Positions 17,752 through 25,195 of a DNA stretch of 64,000 nt are shown one piece after another. The stretch comes from CAYNHF01 sp964397045 (GTDB taxonomy: Bacteria > Actinomycetota > Acidimicrobiia > Spongiisociales > UBA5794): NCBI GenBank assembly GCA_964397045.1, contig CAYNHF010000011.1, positions 1 to 64,000 of the forward strand. Reading direction: 5' to 3'. The first letter of the stretch is position 1. Each line of letters starts with the position of its first letter. The position numbers and the translations under genes are program-made. The notes beneath the pieces were generated by a model, which saw only the letters and a list, made by a program, of their open reading frames with translations, was not told the DNA's origin and did no database searches.

Positions 17752-17787
17752 AACATGGCCAAGAACATGACCAAGAACATGGTTAGC
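17752..17787 (+). repeat. Three tandem 12-bp direct repeats
   Basis: AACATGGCCAAG, AACATGACCAAG and AACATGGTTAGC follow each other without gaps, about 100 bp before the epimerase gene at 17888 and 157 bp before the divergent glycosyltransferase at 17595. The repeat period of 12 bp is not a full helical turn multiple. It lies in a 292-bp intergenic region that must hold the promoters for both genes, so a regulator-binding site is possible. It could equally be chance or a slipped duplication. Confidence 0.45.
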
Positions 17788-17810
17788 AGTGATACCGAGA
17801 GTGAGCTACG

Positions 17811-17834
17811 ATGAACGCATGGTGGTCCTGCTGA
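17811..17834 (+). other. Possible 7-codon leader peptide ORF
   Basis: ATG at 17811 opens a seven-codon frame reading MNAWWSC followed by TGA at 17832. It sits 54 nt before the epimerase start in the intergenic region. Two adjacent Trp codons and a Cys codon recall attenuation leader peptides, but no convincing terminator/antiterminator pair is visible and the ribosome site (GAGTGAGC) is weak. The same bases TACGAT at 17807-17812 could instead be a -10 element. Confidence 0.2.
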
Positions 17835-17887
17835 GGGAGGCAGGAACTGGGAGATCAATCTGAGGATTGACGAAGGGGGTAGCAGGC

Positions 17888-18853
17888 ATGGAGCGGGTAG
17901 TTGTCACTGGGGCCGGGGGATTCATCGGTCACCACCTGGTGACGTATCTCAAGGAGCGCGGCTATTGGGTCCGTGGTGTCGATATCAAGGAACCCGAGTT
18001 CACCGATATCGACGCAGATGACTTTCGTTTGCTCGACCTTCGGAGGTGGGAGAACTGTCTCGAGGCGACCCGCGACGTGGACCAGGTGTATGCGCTCGCC
18101 GCGGACATGGGGGGCATGGGATTCATCTCCGCGCACCACGCTGAGATCCTCCACAACAACGCGCTGATCAATCTTCATACCCTCGAGGCTGCTCGGCAGA
18201 ATGAGGTGTCCCGCTACCTCTACACATCATCTGCCTGCATCTATCCGGAGGATCTGCAGACCGAAACCGACGTCACGCCACTGAAGGAGAGCGACGCCTA
18301 TCCGGCGAACCCGCAGGATGCCTACGGGTGGGAGAAACTGATCAGCGAATTGGCCTGCATGTACTACACCGGCGACTACGGACTCGATACCCGTACGGTG
18401 CGCTTCCACAACATCTACGGCCCGTACGGCACCTGGGAGGGCGGCCGAGAGAAGGCCCCAGCGGCGCTCTGCCGCAAGGTTGCCATGGCAGCAGATGGCG
18501 AGTCGATCGAAATGTGGGGCGACGGAGAGCAAACCCGGTCGTTCTGCCATATCGATGATTGTGTCGAGGGCATCTATCAATTGATGCAGTCGGACTTTCA
18601 AGATCCACTCAATATGGGCCGCGACCGGATGGTGACCATCAACCAGCTCGCAGACATCATCATCGAAATCTCCGGGAAGCAAGACATCAACATCGAGCAT
18701 GTCGACGGACCACAAGGCGTGCGCGGCCGCAACTCAGACAACACCAAGCTCAACGACATCCTCGGCTGGGAGCCTTCGATCGCGCTGGAAGATGGTCTTG
18801 TCGGGACCTATCGGTGGATCGAGAAACAGGTTCAGAACCTATCGGGCCAATGA
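17888..18853 (+). CDS. GDP-mannose 3,5-epimerase-like NAD-dependent epimerase
   Basis: A 321-residue extended SDR. The NAD site is GAGGFIGHHLV at the N-terminus. ALAADMGGMGFI and TSSACIYPE are segments shared with GDP-mannose 3,5-epimerases, and the catalytic Tyr-Lys pair is in YGWEK. The segment GDGEQTRSFCHIDD binds the sugar nucleotide. The ATG at 17888 is used because GAAGGGGG lies 8-15 nt before it; a TTG at 17867 is less likely. Its stop overlaps the next gene by 4 nt. The likely product is GDP-L-galactose or GDP-gulose, but a related epimerase activity is possible. Confidence 0.72.
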   Translation: MERVVVTGAGGFIGHHLVTYLKERGYWVRGVDIKEPEFTDIDADDFRLLDLRRWENCLEATRDVDQVYALAADMGGMGFISAHHAEILHNNALINLHTLEAARQNEVSRYLYTSSACIYPEDLQTETDVTPLKESDAYPANPQDAYGWEKLISELACMYYTGDYGLDTRTVRFHNIYGPYGTWEGGREKAPAALCRKVAMAADGESIEMWGDGEQTRSFCHIDDCVEGIYQLMQSDFQDPLNMGRDRMVTINQLADIIIEISGKQDINIEHVDGPQGVRGRNSDNTKLNDILGWEPSIALEDGLVGTYRWIEKQVQNLSGQ

Positions 18854-19608
18854 CCGGGGCCGGCATCCCCCGGGTCGATGTGCTCGGGGTGGGGGTCAGC
18901 GCCATCGACCTCGAGCGCGCCACCGCAGAGGTGGCGCGGTGGATCGAGAAAGGTGAACAGCACTACGTGTGCGTCACCGGAGTGCACGGCGTGATGGAGT
19001 CACAGCGAGATCCACAGTTGCTCGACATCCACAATCGATCCGGGCTCACCACGCCGGATGGGATGCCGATGGTCTGGGCCGGGCGTCGTGCCGGGCTGAG
19101 TATCCAGCGGGTATACGGACCAGACCTGATGCTGGCGATTTGTGAGCGGTCGGTGGCCGAGGGCTGGTCTCACTACTTCTACGGTGGCAATGAAGGTGTT
19201 CCCGAAACGCTATCTGAACGACTGAGTGTTCGTTTTCCGGGACTGAAGGTCGTCGGGACGTACTCACCGCCGTTTCGGCCGCTCACCAGCGAGGAATCGG
19301 AAGAGATTGCGGCCATGATCAATGCCGCCGGACCCGATCTGGTGTGGGTGGGCCTCAGTACTCCCAAGCAGGAACGATGGATGGCAGATCACTTGGATCG
19401 TCTGACGGCATCTGCCTTGCTGGGGGTGGGAGCGGCCTTTGACATGCACGCCGGCCTGCTCCCGCAGGCGCCGGCCTGGATGCAGCGCTCCGGCCTCGAG
19501 TGGTTGTACCGACTCGCCCGCGAACCGCGGCGGCTGTGGCGGCGGTATCTGCGCAACAACCCTGCATTCGTTGTCGGCATCATGCGGCGTCCACCGCGAC
19601 CCATGTAG
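18850..19608 (+). CDS. WecG/TagA/CpsF-family glycosyltransferase (GT26)
   Basis: A 252-residue protein matching the single-domain GT26 family that transfers the second sugar (often ManNAc or ManNAcA) onto a lipid-linked first sugar. Family blocks are visible in order: VTGVHGVMES, TTPDGMPMVWA with the catalytic-type Asp, a YGGNEGVPE block, VWVGLSTPKQERWM and LLGVGAAFDMHAG. The basic C-terminal tail (LYRLAREPRRLWRRYLRNN) is typical and helps bind the membrane. It is coupled to the epimerase by a 4-nt overlap. The ManNAcA donor from wecB/wecC upstream would be a natural substrate. Confidence 0.88.
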   Translation: MTGAGIPRVDVLGVGVSAIDLERATAEVARWIEKGEQHYVCVTGVHGVMESQRDPQLLDIHNRSGLTTPDGMPMVWAGRRAGLSIQRVYGPDLMLAICERSVAEGWSHYFYGGNEGVPETLSERLSVRFPGLKVVGTYSPPFRPLTSEESEEIAAMINAAGPDLVWVGLSTPKQERWMADHLDRLTASALLGVGAAFDMHAGLLPQAPAWMQRSGLEWLYRLAREPRRLWRRYLRNNPAFVVGIMRRPPRPM

Positions 19609-19623
19609 CCGCGAATTGCCCGG

Positions 19624-20082
19624 CTATTCCGTGTCCCCCGCGGTGTCTTCGAGCCAGCCCACAGTGACGATCAGGCCGTCGATCTCATCGGTGTTGTATC
19701 GCACCATCGGATGGCTTTCGCTCAGGGCGTTCACGGTTGGCTCGGTCCGGTGACGCCGTAGGAGGACGTCGGCCGGGATGTCCTCGAGTTTGGCGATCGT
19801 CTCGAGCAAGGTCCAGAACCGGAGGAAGGCCTCCGGTGAGGTGTCGAAACGTGCTGCCATGCGTTTGGCCGTCTGGCCGTCGAGAGCCTCGAGATCGCCC
19901 GCGACATGGGTGCGTCCGCAGGGCTGCACCCAGAGGTATCGGCCGTCATGGCTCGTAGAGCCGCGTTCGGCGTCTGTCGGGCGCGAGTTGTGAAGGGAGA
20001 CGACGGCGACTTCCTCCGGGATCGTGGCGAGACGGAAGCCGTCCAGGGCGCCGGACTCACCTCTCTCACGCAATGAGCGCAC
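19624..20082 (-). CDS. Unknown protein, last gene of the acyl-carrier operon
   Basis: A 152-residue soluble protein that I do not recognise. It has a beta-rich N-terminal half with VAVVSLHNSRPTD and GRYLWVQPCGRTHVAGDL. A predicted helical segment with MAARFDTSPEAFLRFWTLLETIA follows, then a short acidic C-terminus. No signal peptide, membrane span or metal-binding cluster is seen. Its GTG start overlaps the SDR stop by 17 nt, so it is translated from the same message as the carrier-protein genes. The start is uncertain; a TTG three codons in is also usable. Confidence 0.6.
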   Translation of the reverse strand: MRSLRERGESGALDGFRLATIPEEVAVVSLHNSRPTDAERGSTSHDGRYLWVQPCGRTHVAGDLEALDGQTAKRMAARFDTSPEAFLRFWTLLETIAKLEDIPADVLLRRHRTEPTVNALSESHPMVRYNTDEIDGLIVTVGWLEDTAGDTE

Positions 20083-20791
20083 CGCCGTCGATGGCGAGAA
20101 CCTGGCCCGTGATGTTCATCGATCCGTCAATCAGGAGATCGCAGGCCCGTACGATCTCCGCGACTGTCGTCAGGCGCCGCGTCGGGGTTCGCCGCTCGAT
20201 GGTGGCAACCTGGCGCTCGCTCAACACCTCCGTCATATCGGATTCGAAGATTCCGGGGGCGACTGCGTTGACCTGGATACCCATTGGGCCGAGTTCAGTC
20301 GCCAGGCTCCGGGTGAAGGCTTCGAGTGCGCCCTTCGCCGCCCCATAGACCACGAGGCCGGGAAACCCCCGGCTCCCGCTGATCGATGAGACGTTCAAGA
20401 TGCTGCCGGCTCCTATCAAGATCATGCGCTTGGCGACGGCTCTCGTGAGTAGCACGGTCGCCACCAGGTTCACCTCGAGCACCCGCCGGATGTCGTCTTC
20501 GGCCTGATGCAGAAAGAGTGTGTCCTGGGGAGTCGCTGCGTTGTTCACGAGTACGTCCACACCGCCCAGAGTCTCGTCCGCGGCATCGGTCACGACCGCA
20601 GCCGCATCGGGGTCGGCGAGGTCTTTCGCGATCCAGTGGAAGGTCTCGGCGTGAGACTCCAGGAGAGTTTCGACCTCCGGGCTCGACACGCGGGAAAAGG
20701 CCAGGACGTGATGGCCTTGCCCGACATAGTGGCGGCAGAACTCGAGGCCGAGTCCCCGCGAACCGCCGCTTACGACGATACGACGCGTCAT
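20066..20791 (-). CDS. Short-chain dehydrogenase/reductase (FabG-like)
   Basis: A 241-residue classical SDR. The cofactor motif is VSGGSRGLGLEFC at the N-terminus, NNAATPQD follows, and the catalytic residues are Ser in NVSSISGSR and the Tyr-Lys pair in VVYGAAKGALE. The C-terminal segment ITGQVLAIDGG is the usual FabG-like ending. It would reduce a 3-ketoacyl or similar carbonyl with NAD(P)H. It overlaps the AMP-ligase gene by 4 nt and sits with an acyl carrier protein gene, so the substrate may be carrier-bound. Confidence 0.85.
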   Translation of the reverse strand: MTRRIVVSGGSRGLGLEFCRHYVGQGHHVLAFSRVSSPEVETLLESHAETFHWIAKDLADPDAAAVVTDAADETLGGVDVLVNNAATPQDTLFLHQAEDDIRRVLEVNLVATVLLTRAVAKRMILIGAGSILNVSSISGSRGFPGLVVYGAAKGALEAFTRSLATELGPMGIQVNAVAPGIFESDMTEVLSERQVATIERRTPTRRLTTVAEIVRACDLLIDGSMNITGQVLAIDGGALIA

Positions 20792-22074
20792 GGTGCCTGC
20801 TCCGCAGGGGAGGAGGCCACCGCCGACTTCTGATTCGGCCCGAGCTCCGGTCGATCGAGGAAAGTCACCCAGCGCGGTTCGTACGCGGCAGGCAGCTGAG
20901 CACGGCAGATGGTGACGATATCTCGCTCCGCTGCATCGAGATCGGGATACGAGACGCGATCGACCACAACGTCAAGCGCTACGAGATTGCCCACGAACCG
21001 GTCGGGTCTCCCATACGCGCGTGCCCAGATGACCCCGGGCTGGGCTACTACAAGGTCCTCGAGCGTCGAGCAGGTGACGGAAGAGCCTCCAACATTGATC
21101 GTCCGTTCCCCGCCCCGCCCGACGAAGCGGACGCGATCCTCTACGATGTCGACCGCATCTCCGGTGTTGATCCACTCGGCGGAATCGAGATGTCCGTACG
21201 CCGACTTCACCCACAGTGTCCCGTCATCGATCCGCAGGCGCACTTTGCCGCCGTTGAGAGGACGATCGAGCCAGTCGGTCGGAAACCCCTCACGCTTGTC
21301 ATTCACCACGACTGCGGCGCCGGTTTCGGTGGACGCAAAGATGTGCGTCAGCGCAGCTTCGGGATAGAGCTCGGCGAGCGAGTCGAGCAGCGGCTGGTCC
21401 GCCCTTTCGCCGCCGAGTGAGATGCGACGGATGGGCAAAGCAGCCAGTTCTTCTTTAGGAACAGTGGCCTGGAGATATCGCCACATCGAAGGTGTTGAAG
21501 GGACAGCACTTACGCTGTTTGCCGCCAGCGCCCGATAGCCGTCGTGAATCGAAGCAGAGGCCGGGATCACCAGTACCTGGTTCGGGACCACGAGGGCCAA
21601 CATGACCACCTGGTACCAGGCATAGGTTCCCGGTTCATACATACAGATCCAGCGGAGGGATTCGACCTCGACTCCCGCATAGGTGTTGATGGTGTCATAG
21701 CTGTGATGGATGATCTTCGGAGGTCCGGTGGTTCCCGAAGTGAGCAGCAGGAGCCCAGGTTCGATGGGGGCCGGCCGCTGCGGGGTGGAGGATGTTGGAG
21801 ACAGGGCATGGTCGGTGTAGATGTAGTCGACGTCAGCAGTAATCCGTTGCCGGACATCTGAACCAAGACGTTCCGGACTGCTGACGAGCAACCGCAGGTT
21901 CAGCTCGGGTCCTGCAAGAACCGCCGCGAGTAACACCGCTTGATCTCGAGTCACGACGGCAACGGCTTTGCCGGCGGCTGCTTCGAGGGCGACCCTGCCC
22001 TTTTCGGCAAGAGAGCTCACGTCGATGGAGTCACCTTCCAGCACGATCTGATTGGTCGGCCGGTACCAGGTCAC
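20788..22074 (-). CDS. Short AMP-forming acyl ligase (ANL superfamily)
   Basis: A 428-residue adenylating enzyme, shorter than the usual 500-550 because the N-terminal subdomain is reduced. The P-loop-like motif LLLLTSGTTGPPK is near residues 107-119. The Tyr/Thr motif appears as FASTETGAAV, the hinge Asp as NTGDAVDIV, and the catalytic Lys is K416 in PNQKSAV. All core residues for adenylate and thioester formation are present. It overlaps the acyl carrier protein gene by 4 nt (GTGA at 22071-22074), so it most likely loads that carrier. The acid it activates is unknown. Confidence 0.83.
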   Translation of the reverse strand: MTWYRPTNQIVLEGDSIDVSSLAEKGRVALEAAAGKAVAVVTRDQAVLLAAVLAGPELNLRLLVSSPERLGSDVRQRITADVDYIYTDHALSPTSSTPQRPAPIEPGLLLLTSGTTGPPKIIHHSYDTINTYAGVEVESLRWICMYEPGTYAWYQVVMLALVVPNQVLVIPASASIHDGYRALAANSVSAVPSTPSMWRYLQATVPKEELAALPIRRISLGGERADQPLLDSLAELYPEAALTHIFASTETGAAVVVNDKREGFPTDWLDRPLNGGKVRLRIDDGTLWVKSAYGHLDSAEWINTGDAVDIVEDRVRFVGRGGERTINVGGSSVTCSTLEDLVVAQPGVIWARAYGRPDRFVGNLVALDVVVDRVSYPDLDAAERDIVTICRAQLPAAYEPRWVTFLDRPELGPNQKSAVASSPAEQAP

Positions 22075-22313
22075 GGTGCAGTCGCAACCTCGAAGAAGCC
22101 GACGACGTCGTCCACGGTCTCGATACGACGCAGCAGCGCCGCGTCGAAGTTGAGATCCTGCCCGTGTTCTTCCTCGATCCGAATGGAGAGCTCGGAGAAG
22201 TCGAGACTTCGAAACCCGATATCGTCCAGCGGTGTGTCCGGCTGGTATTCGCTAGACAGGCCACGCCGTTCGAGGAGAGAGCCGAACTGGGCGAAGATGG
22301 CGTCCCGGGTCAC
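22071..22313 (-). CDS. Acyl carrier protein
   Basis: An 80-residue acidic four-helix carrier protein. The phosphopantetheine site is Ser36 in DDIGFRSLDFSEL; the residue before the Ser is Arg instead of the common Asp of DSL. Helix 3/4 reads ETVDDVVGFFE, as in ACP and DltC-type carriers. It lies directly upstream of, and overlaps, the AMP-ligase gene and belongs to an operon also encoding a reductase and a GNAT-type protein. It is not part of a fatty-acid synthesis cluster, so a dedicated role in loading a decoration acyl group is inferred. Confidence 0.85.
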   Translation of the reverse strand: MTRDAIFAQFGSLLERRGLSSEYQPDTPLDDIGFRSLDFSELSIRIEEEHGQDLNFDAALLRRIETVDDVVGFFEVATAP

Positions 22314-22416
22314 TTCAACACCCGGCCACTCTTGTTTTCGAGCAGGCAGGCTGCGGCGTCCGACTGTCGTGCTCGGATGTGCCGGGTGTCATCAACCCCC
22401 ACCTCCCTCATCCACA

Positions 22417-23265
22417 TCACCTCGTCAACTCGGAGTACAGACTATCGACTTGGGGCGCCTTGAGTCGCTTCGACGAGAAGAGAGGAGGACGTGGATCCTC
22501 CACGAGCCGCGAAAACCGAGGCAGTTCGGACAGCAGTTCGGATTCGACCATGAACGCTTGCACTCGTTTCCTAGTGAGAAGCCACCAGCTCAGGTGCCCA
22601 AGGCCGGCCGAAAGTAGCTCCGGGTCGGACACGTGGAGCGCGGCGGCTGTGGGCACCCTCCGGCGCTTCTGGTAGCGGAGGATGCAGTAACAGGCGTTCC
22701 CGTCGACCGAGAGGACGAGGTGGTCACACTGCTCTGCCGTGCGGAGGTCTTCAAACATCTGCAGCTCGGCTCCCTCGAGTCGATCACGGATTGCGTCCTC
22801 ATCGGTGATTACCTTGGTGGCGGTATCGGTTCGCAGGCGGCCCGTCGAATAGGGAGCGGTGGGAATGATCACCTTGGCCGGATCGATCTTCTTGAATCCG
22901 AAGCCCCGGAGAATCTGAGTCACTTCTGCGGTGGCGGTGAGCGCTGTGAACGTCAGGTTCGGCTGCGCGAGGATGGCGAAGAGCAACTCGACACTCTCGC
23001 CCCGGTGGTCTTCGTCGACATACCAATCCGCGGTGTTGCAGAAGCGCTCGCGTTGGCCGTCGACCACGCGCTCTGAGTAGATGCAGCCGAACGTGCCGAC
23101 GATCTCGCCCTCCGAGACCAGAGCGAAGCCATAGTTCGGCTTGTCTTCGAGCCAGGGGTAGTCGTAGACGTGCGCAACGGCGGCCGCCGACTCATAGTCA
23201 GAGTTCTCTGCGATGTAGGAGCAGAAGCTGGGCAGAAGCTCCTCAGTAACGGGGACAACATCCAT
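22417..23265 (-). CDS. GNAT-like acyltransferase
   Basis: A 282-residue protein whose N-terminal about 160 residues have the GNAT layout: an N-terminal helix pair, a central strand ALVSEGEIVGTFGCIY, then WYVDEDHRGESVELLFAIL in the position of the acyl-CoA pyrophosphate loop. The canonical Q/R-x-x-G-x-G/A loop is degenerate here. The C-terminal about 110 residues form a separate region of unknown fold. It begins 8 nt after the deacetylase gene's end and precedes the acyl carrier protein by 103 nt. It may transfer the carrier-bound acyl group to an amino sugar; that role is inference. Confidence 0.6.
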   Translation of the reverse strand: MDVVPVTEELLPSFCSYIAENSDYESAAAVAHVYDYPWLEDKPNYGFALVSEGEIVGTFGCIYSERVVDGQRERFCNTADWYVDEDHRGESVELLFAILAQPNLTFTALTATAEVTQILRGFGFKKIDPAKVIIPTAPYSTGRLRTDTATKVITDEDAIRDRLEGAELQMFEDLRTAEQCDHLVLSVDGNACYCILRYQKRRRVPTAAALHVSDPELLSAGLGHLSWWLLTRKRVQAFMVESELLSELPRFSRLVEDPRPPLFSSKRLKAPQVDSLYSELTR

Positions 23266-23273
23266 GTGGTCTC

Positions 23274-24071
23274 CTAAAACGGTGCCGCCGACCGACCGGT
23301 GAGTTGCTCGAACCGGCGTCCGTCGATGCGGAGGTTGTCGATGTTGTGACCGATGGGTTGGCTGAGGTGCCAGCCCGTTCGTTGGATTGCGGACGGCTCT
23401 TGTCCGGCATGGAGGAGGCCGGGGATTGCGTTCGCCACGGTTTCGAAGCCATCGCTCAGACAGTACCGGCGCAGCGATTCGCTGAAGTTGCGACGCATTC
23501 CGTAAGGGTACGAGAAGTCAACAACCGGAGTTCCGATGATACCTTCCAGTATCTGGCGGCTTCGGGTGATCTCCTCATGGGCCTGTGATTCGGAGATCGC
23601 TCCGAGATCGCGATGGGTATGGGCGTGGGCTCCGACCCGGTGGCCGGCGGCCGCGAGGTCCCGAATCTCCTCGGAGGACAGAGAGGTCGATGCGTCGGGA
23701 TCCTTCCCAATCCGCAGGAAGTACGCGCGAATCGTTGCATCATCAGCAACATCCCGGGTTGGTTCCGTGTTGATGTAGAACGTGACCGTGAGCCGCAACT
23801 CTTCGAACAGCGCCAACGCTCGCCACCAAGACTGAAAGGAATCGTCGAAGCTCACCATCACCCGCCTGTCTTCCCCCGGCTCACACACGCCGCGGGGGCC
23901 CGTGAAGGTGTATCCCAGGTCTCGCAGGTGGGCCACGCCGGCGCGGAAGTTGTCCCAGTCGCGTTCAGGGAGCGCGTGGAAGTAGATGGCGAGCCGGTTC
24001 GGGATGCTGCCCGCCCTCATTACATGCAATCGCCGTATGGCCGACTGCACGTTTCGCTTCACTGTTACCAC
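23274..24071 (-). CDS. Polysaccharide deacetylase-family protein (CE4-like)
   Basis: A 265-residue protein with no signal peptide. The motif VMVSFDDSFQSWW carries the catalytic Asp pair, and GHRVGAHAHTHRDLGA the metal-binding His pair. VDFSYPYGMRRN matches motif 3. The GTG at 24071 is chosen because GAGGGGG sits 9 nt upstream; the frame stays open further but loses family character. It heads the minus-strand operon with a GNAT-like protein and an acyl carrier protein. A cytosolic deacetylase could free the amine of an N-acetyl sugar for re-acylation, but this is inferred from gene order. Confidence 0.75.
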   Translation of the reverse strand: MVTVKRNVQSAIRRLHVMRAGSIPNRLAIYFHALPERDWDNFRAGVAHLRDLGYTFTGPRGVCEPGEDRRVMVSFDDSFQSWWRALALFEELRLTVTFYINTEPTRDVADDATIRAYFLRIGKDPDASTSLSSEEIRDLAAAGHRVGAHAHTHRDLGAISESQAHEEITRSRQILEGIIGTPVVDFSYPYGMRRNFSESLRRYCLSDGFETVANAIPGLLHAGQEPSAIQRTGWHLSQPIGHNIDNLRIDGRRFEQLTGRSAAPF

Positions 24072-24262
24072 TTGGTCCGGCCCCCTCGGAGATTCGCAGG
24101 CAACCACCCCCACCCGGCGCGGAATCGTACCACAAGCGAACCGGTCGCTTCGCTGCCATAGGGTGACCCTGCGTGGTTGGCCTACCCGTCGCCTGGACAC
24201 GGCTTGCCACGAGCAGGCTCCTCCGGAATTGTCGATCTAGCTGGGAAAACCGAGAGATATCC

Positions 24263-24291
24263 CTTCATCTTCGGAATCGGCGCGGTATACT
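24263..24291 (+). promoter_or_regulatory. Putative promoter of the priming transferase gene
   Basis: TATACT at 24286-24291 is a near-consensus -10 element in otherwise GC-rich DNA. CTTCAT at 24263-24268 is a weak -35 match with a 17-bp spacer. Transcription would begin near 24298, exactly at the first of two perfect hairpins of the leader. Confidence 0.5.
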
Positions 24292-24297
24292 CCGCCG

Positions 24298-24432
24298 ATC
24301 AGTAGGGCTTACTGATAGTGACTCGCAGGAGTCAGAGGGAAACTGGAAGGCAAGGGACCAACCGCTTCGCGGGGCGGGGGATCGTCCGGCATCTGATGTC
24401 GTGGCGGGGGGTTGGTTAGGAAGGTCTGGCGC
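24298..24432 (+). promoter_or_regulatory. Structured 5' leader of the priming transferase gene
   Basis: About 135 nt between the inferred transcription start and the GTG at 24433. Hairpin 1 pairs ATCAGTA (24298-24304) with TACTGAT (24310-24316). Hairpin 2 pairs TGACTC (24319-24324) with GAGTCA (24329-24334). A third GC-rich hairpin CCGC-TTC-GCGG follows in the 24360s, then a G-rich stretch. I cannot match it to a riboswitch class I know. A control element for polysaccharide initiation is plausible. Confidence 0.4.
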
Positions 24433-25173
24433 GTGACTGTCTCGCCAATGGGGGGACCTCTCGAAGAGGGGGCCGAGGCAAGGGCGGATACCGGTGAACT
24501 GGGTTCATCGCCGTCCCTGAAGACTGCGGCAGCGGATTCAATTCCCAGCGAAGTCTGGGAGCGTCGTCTCGATACACCGTACTGTCGCTATGTCAAACCG
24601 ACGCTTGACCGCATGATCGGCCTGGCCCTCGCATTCATCACCCTTCCGATTGCCGTCGTTGCCGGTGTGTTCATTCGGTCCACGATGCGCCAGCCCGCCA
24701 TCTATCGCCAGGAACGCGTTGGCAAGGATGGGGCGGTGTTTACCGTCTACAAGCTTCAGACGATGGTTCCCGATCGTCGACAGAACGTTGTCGCGTTCGA
24801 GGGAACGGAGCGCAGAGTTGCCCACAAGACACCGGACGACCCTCGCGTCACAGGAGTCGGGCGGTTCTTGCGCAAGTGGAGCATCGACGAGCTTCCTCAG
24901 TTCTGGAACGTTGTCAAGGGCGACATGAGCCTGGTAGGGCCGCGACCGGAGCTCGTGACTGTGGTGTCGGACTACCAAAACTGGCAGCACCATCGCCACT
25001 TGGTGCGGCCCGGCGTCACTGGGATCTGGCAGGTCTCGGAGCGCGGTGATACGCCCATGCACGAGGCCACCCACCTCGACCTCGTCTACCTCGAGCGGGT
25101 TTCCCTCCGAACGGACTTCTCGATCCTGCTGCGAACCATTCCTGCTGCACTCGGGATGCGGTCCGGCTACTGA
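24433..25173 (+). CDS. Undecaprenyl-phosphate sugar phosphotransferase (priming, WcaJ/EpsL-like)
   Basis: A 246-residue monotopic membrane enzyme that starts polysaccharide synthesis by putting a sugar-1-phosphate on undecaprenyl phosphate. About 60 polar residues precede one hydrophobic hairpin (LALAFITLPIAVVAGVFI). The catalytic domain has YRQERVGKDGAVFTVYKLQTM, RKWSIDELPQFWNVVKGDMS and SLVGPRPE, ending with RPGVTGIWQVSERGD. It lacks the N-terminal multi-span and CoA-binding-like region of full WcaJ proteins. The GTG at 24433 has AGGAAGG 9-15 nt upstream. A structured leader precedes it. It is a single-gene unit, convergent with the kinase gene at 25196. Confidence 0.9.
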   Translation: MTVSPMGGPLEEGAEARADTGELGSSPSLKTAAADSIPSEVWERRLDTPYCRYVKPTLDRMIGLALAFITLPIAVVAGVFIRSTMRQPAIYRQERVGKDGAVFTVYKLQTMVPDRRQNVVAFEGTERRVAHKTPDDPRVTGVGRFLRKWSIDELPQFWNVVKGDMSLVGPRPELVTVVSDYQNWQHHRHLVRPGVTGIWQVSERGDTPMHEATHLDLVYLERVSLRTDFSILLRTIPAALGMRSGY

Positions 25174-25195
25174 AGCCCGGCACCGGCAGCGAGGT

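Larger units (their letters stand above)
24072..24432. other. Divergent intergenic region (361 bp)
   Basis: This gap separates the minus-strand deacetylase (start 24071) from the plus-strand priming transferase (start 24433). The plus-strand half holds a -10-like TATACT and a hairpin-rich leader, listed separately. The stretch at 24072-24260 shows no gene and must contain the promoter of the acyl-carrier operon, but I cannot point to a convincing -35/-10 pair there. Confidence 0.6.

Noticed and set aside
24298..24432. c-di-GMP, cobalamin or c-di-AMP riboswitch
   Set aside because: Hairpins are present but none of the conserved loop sequences of these classes could be matched by eye, so no class was assigned.
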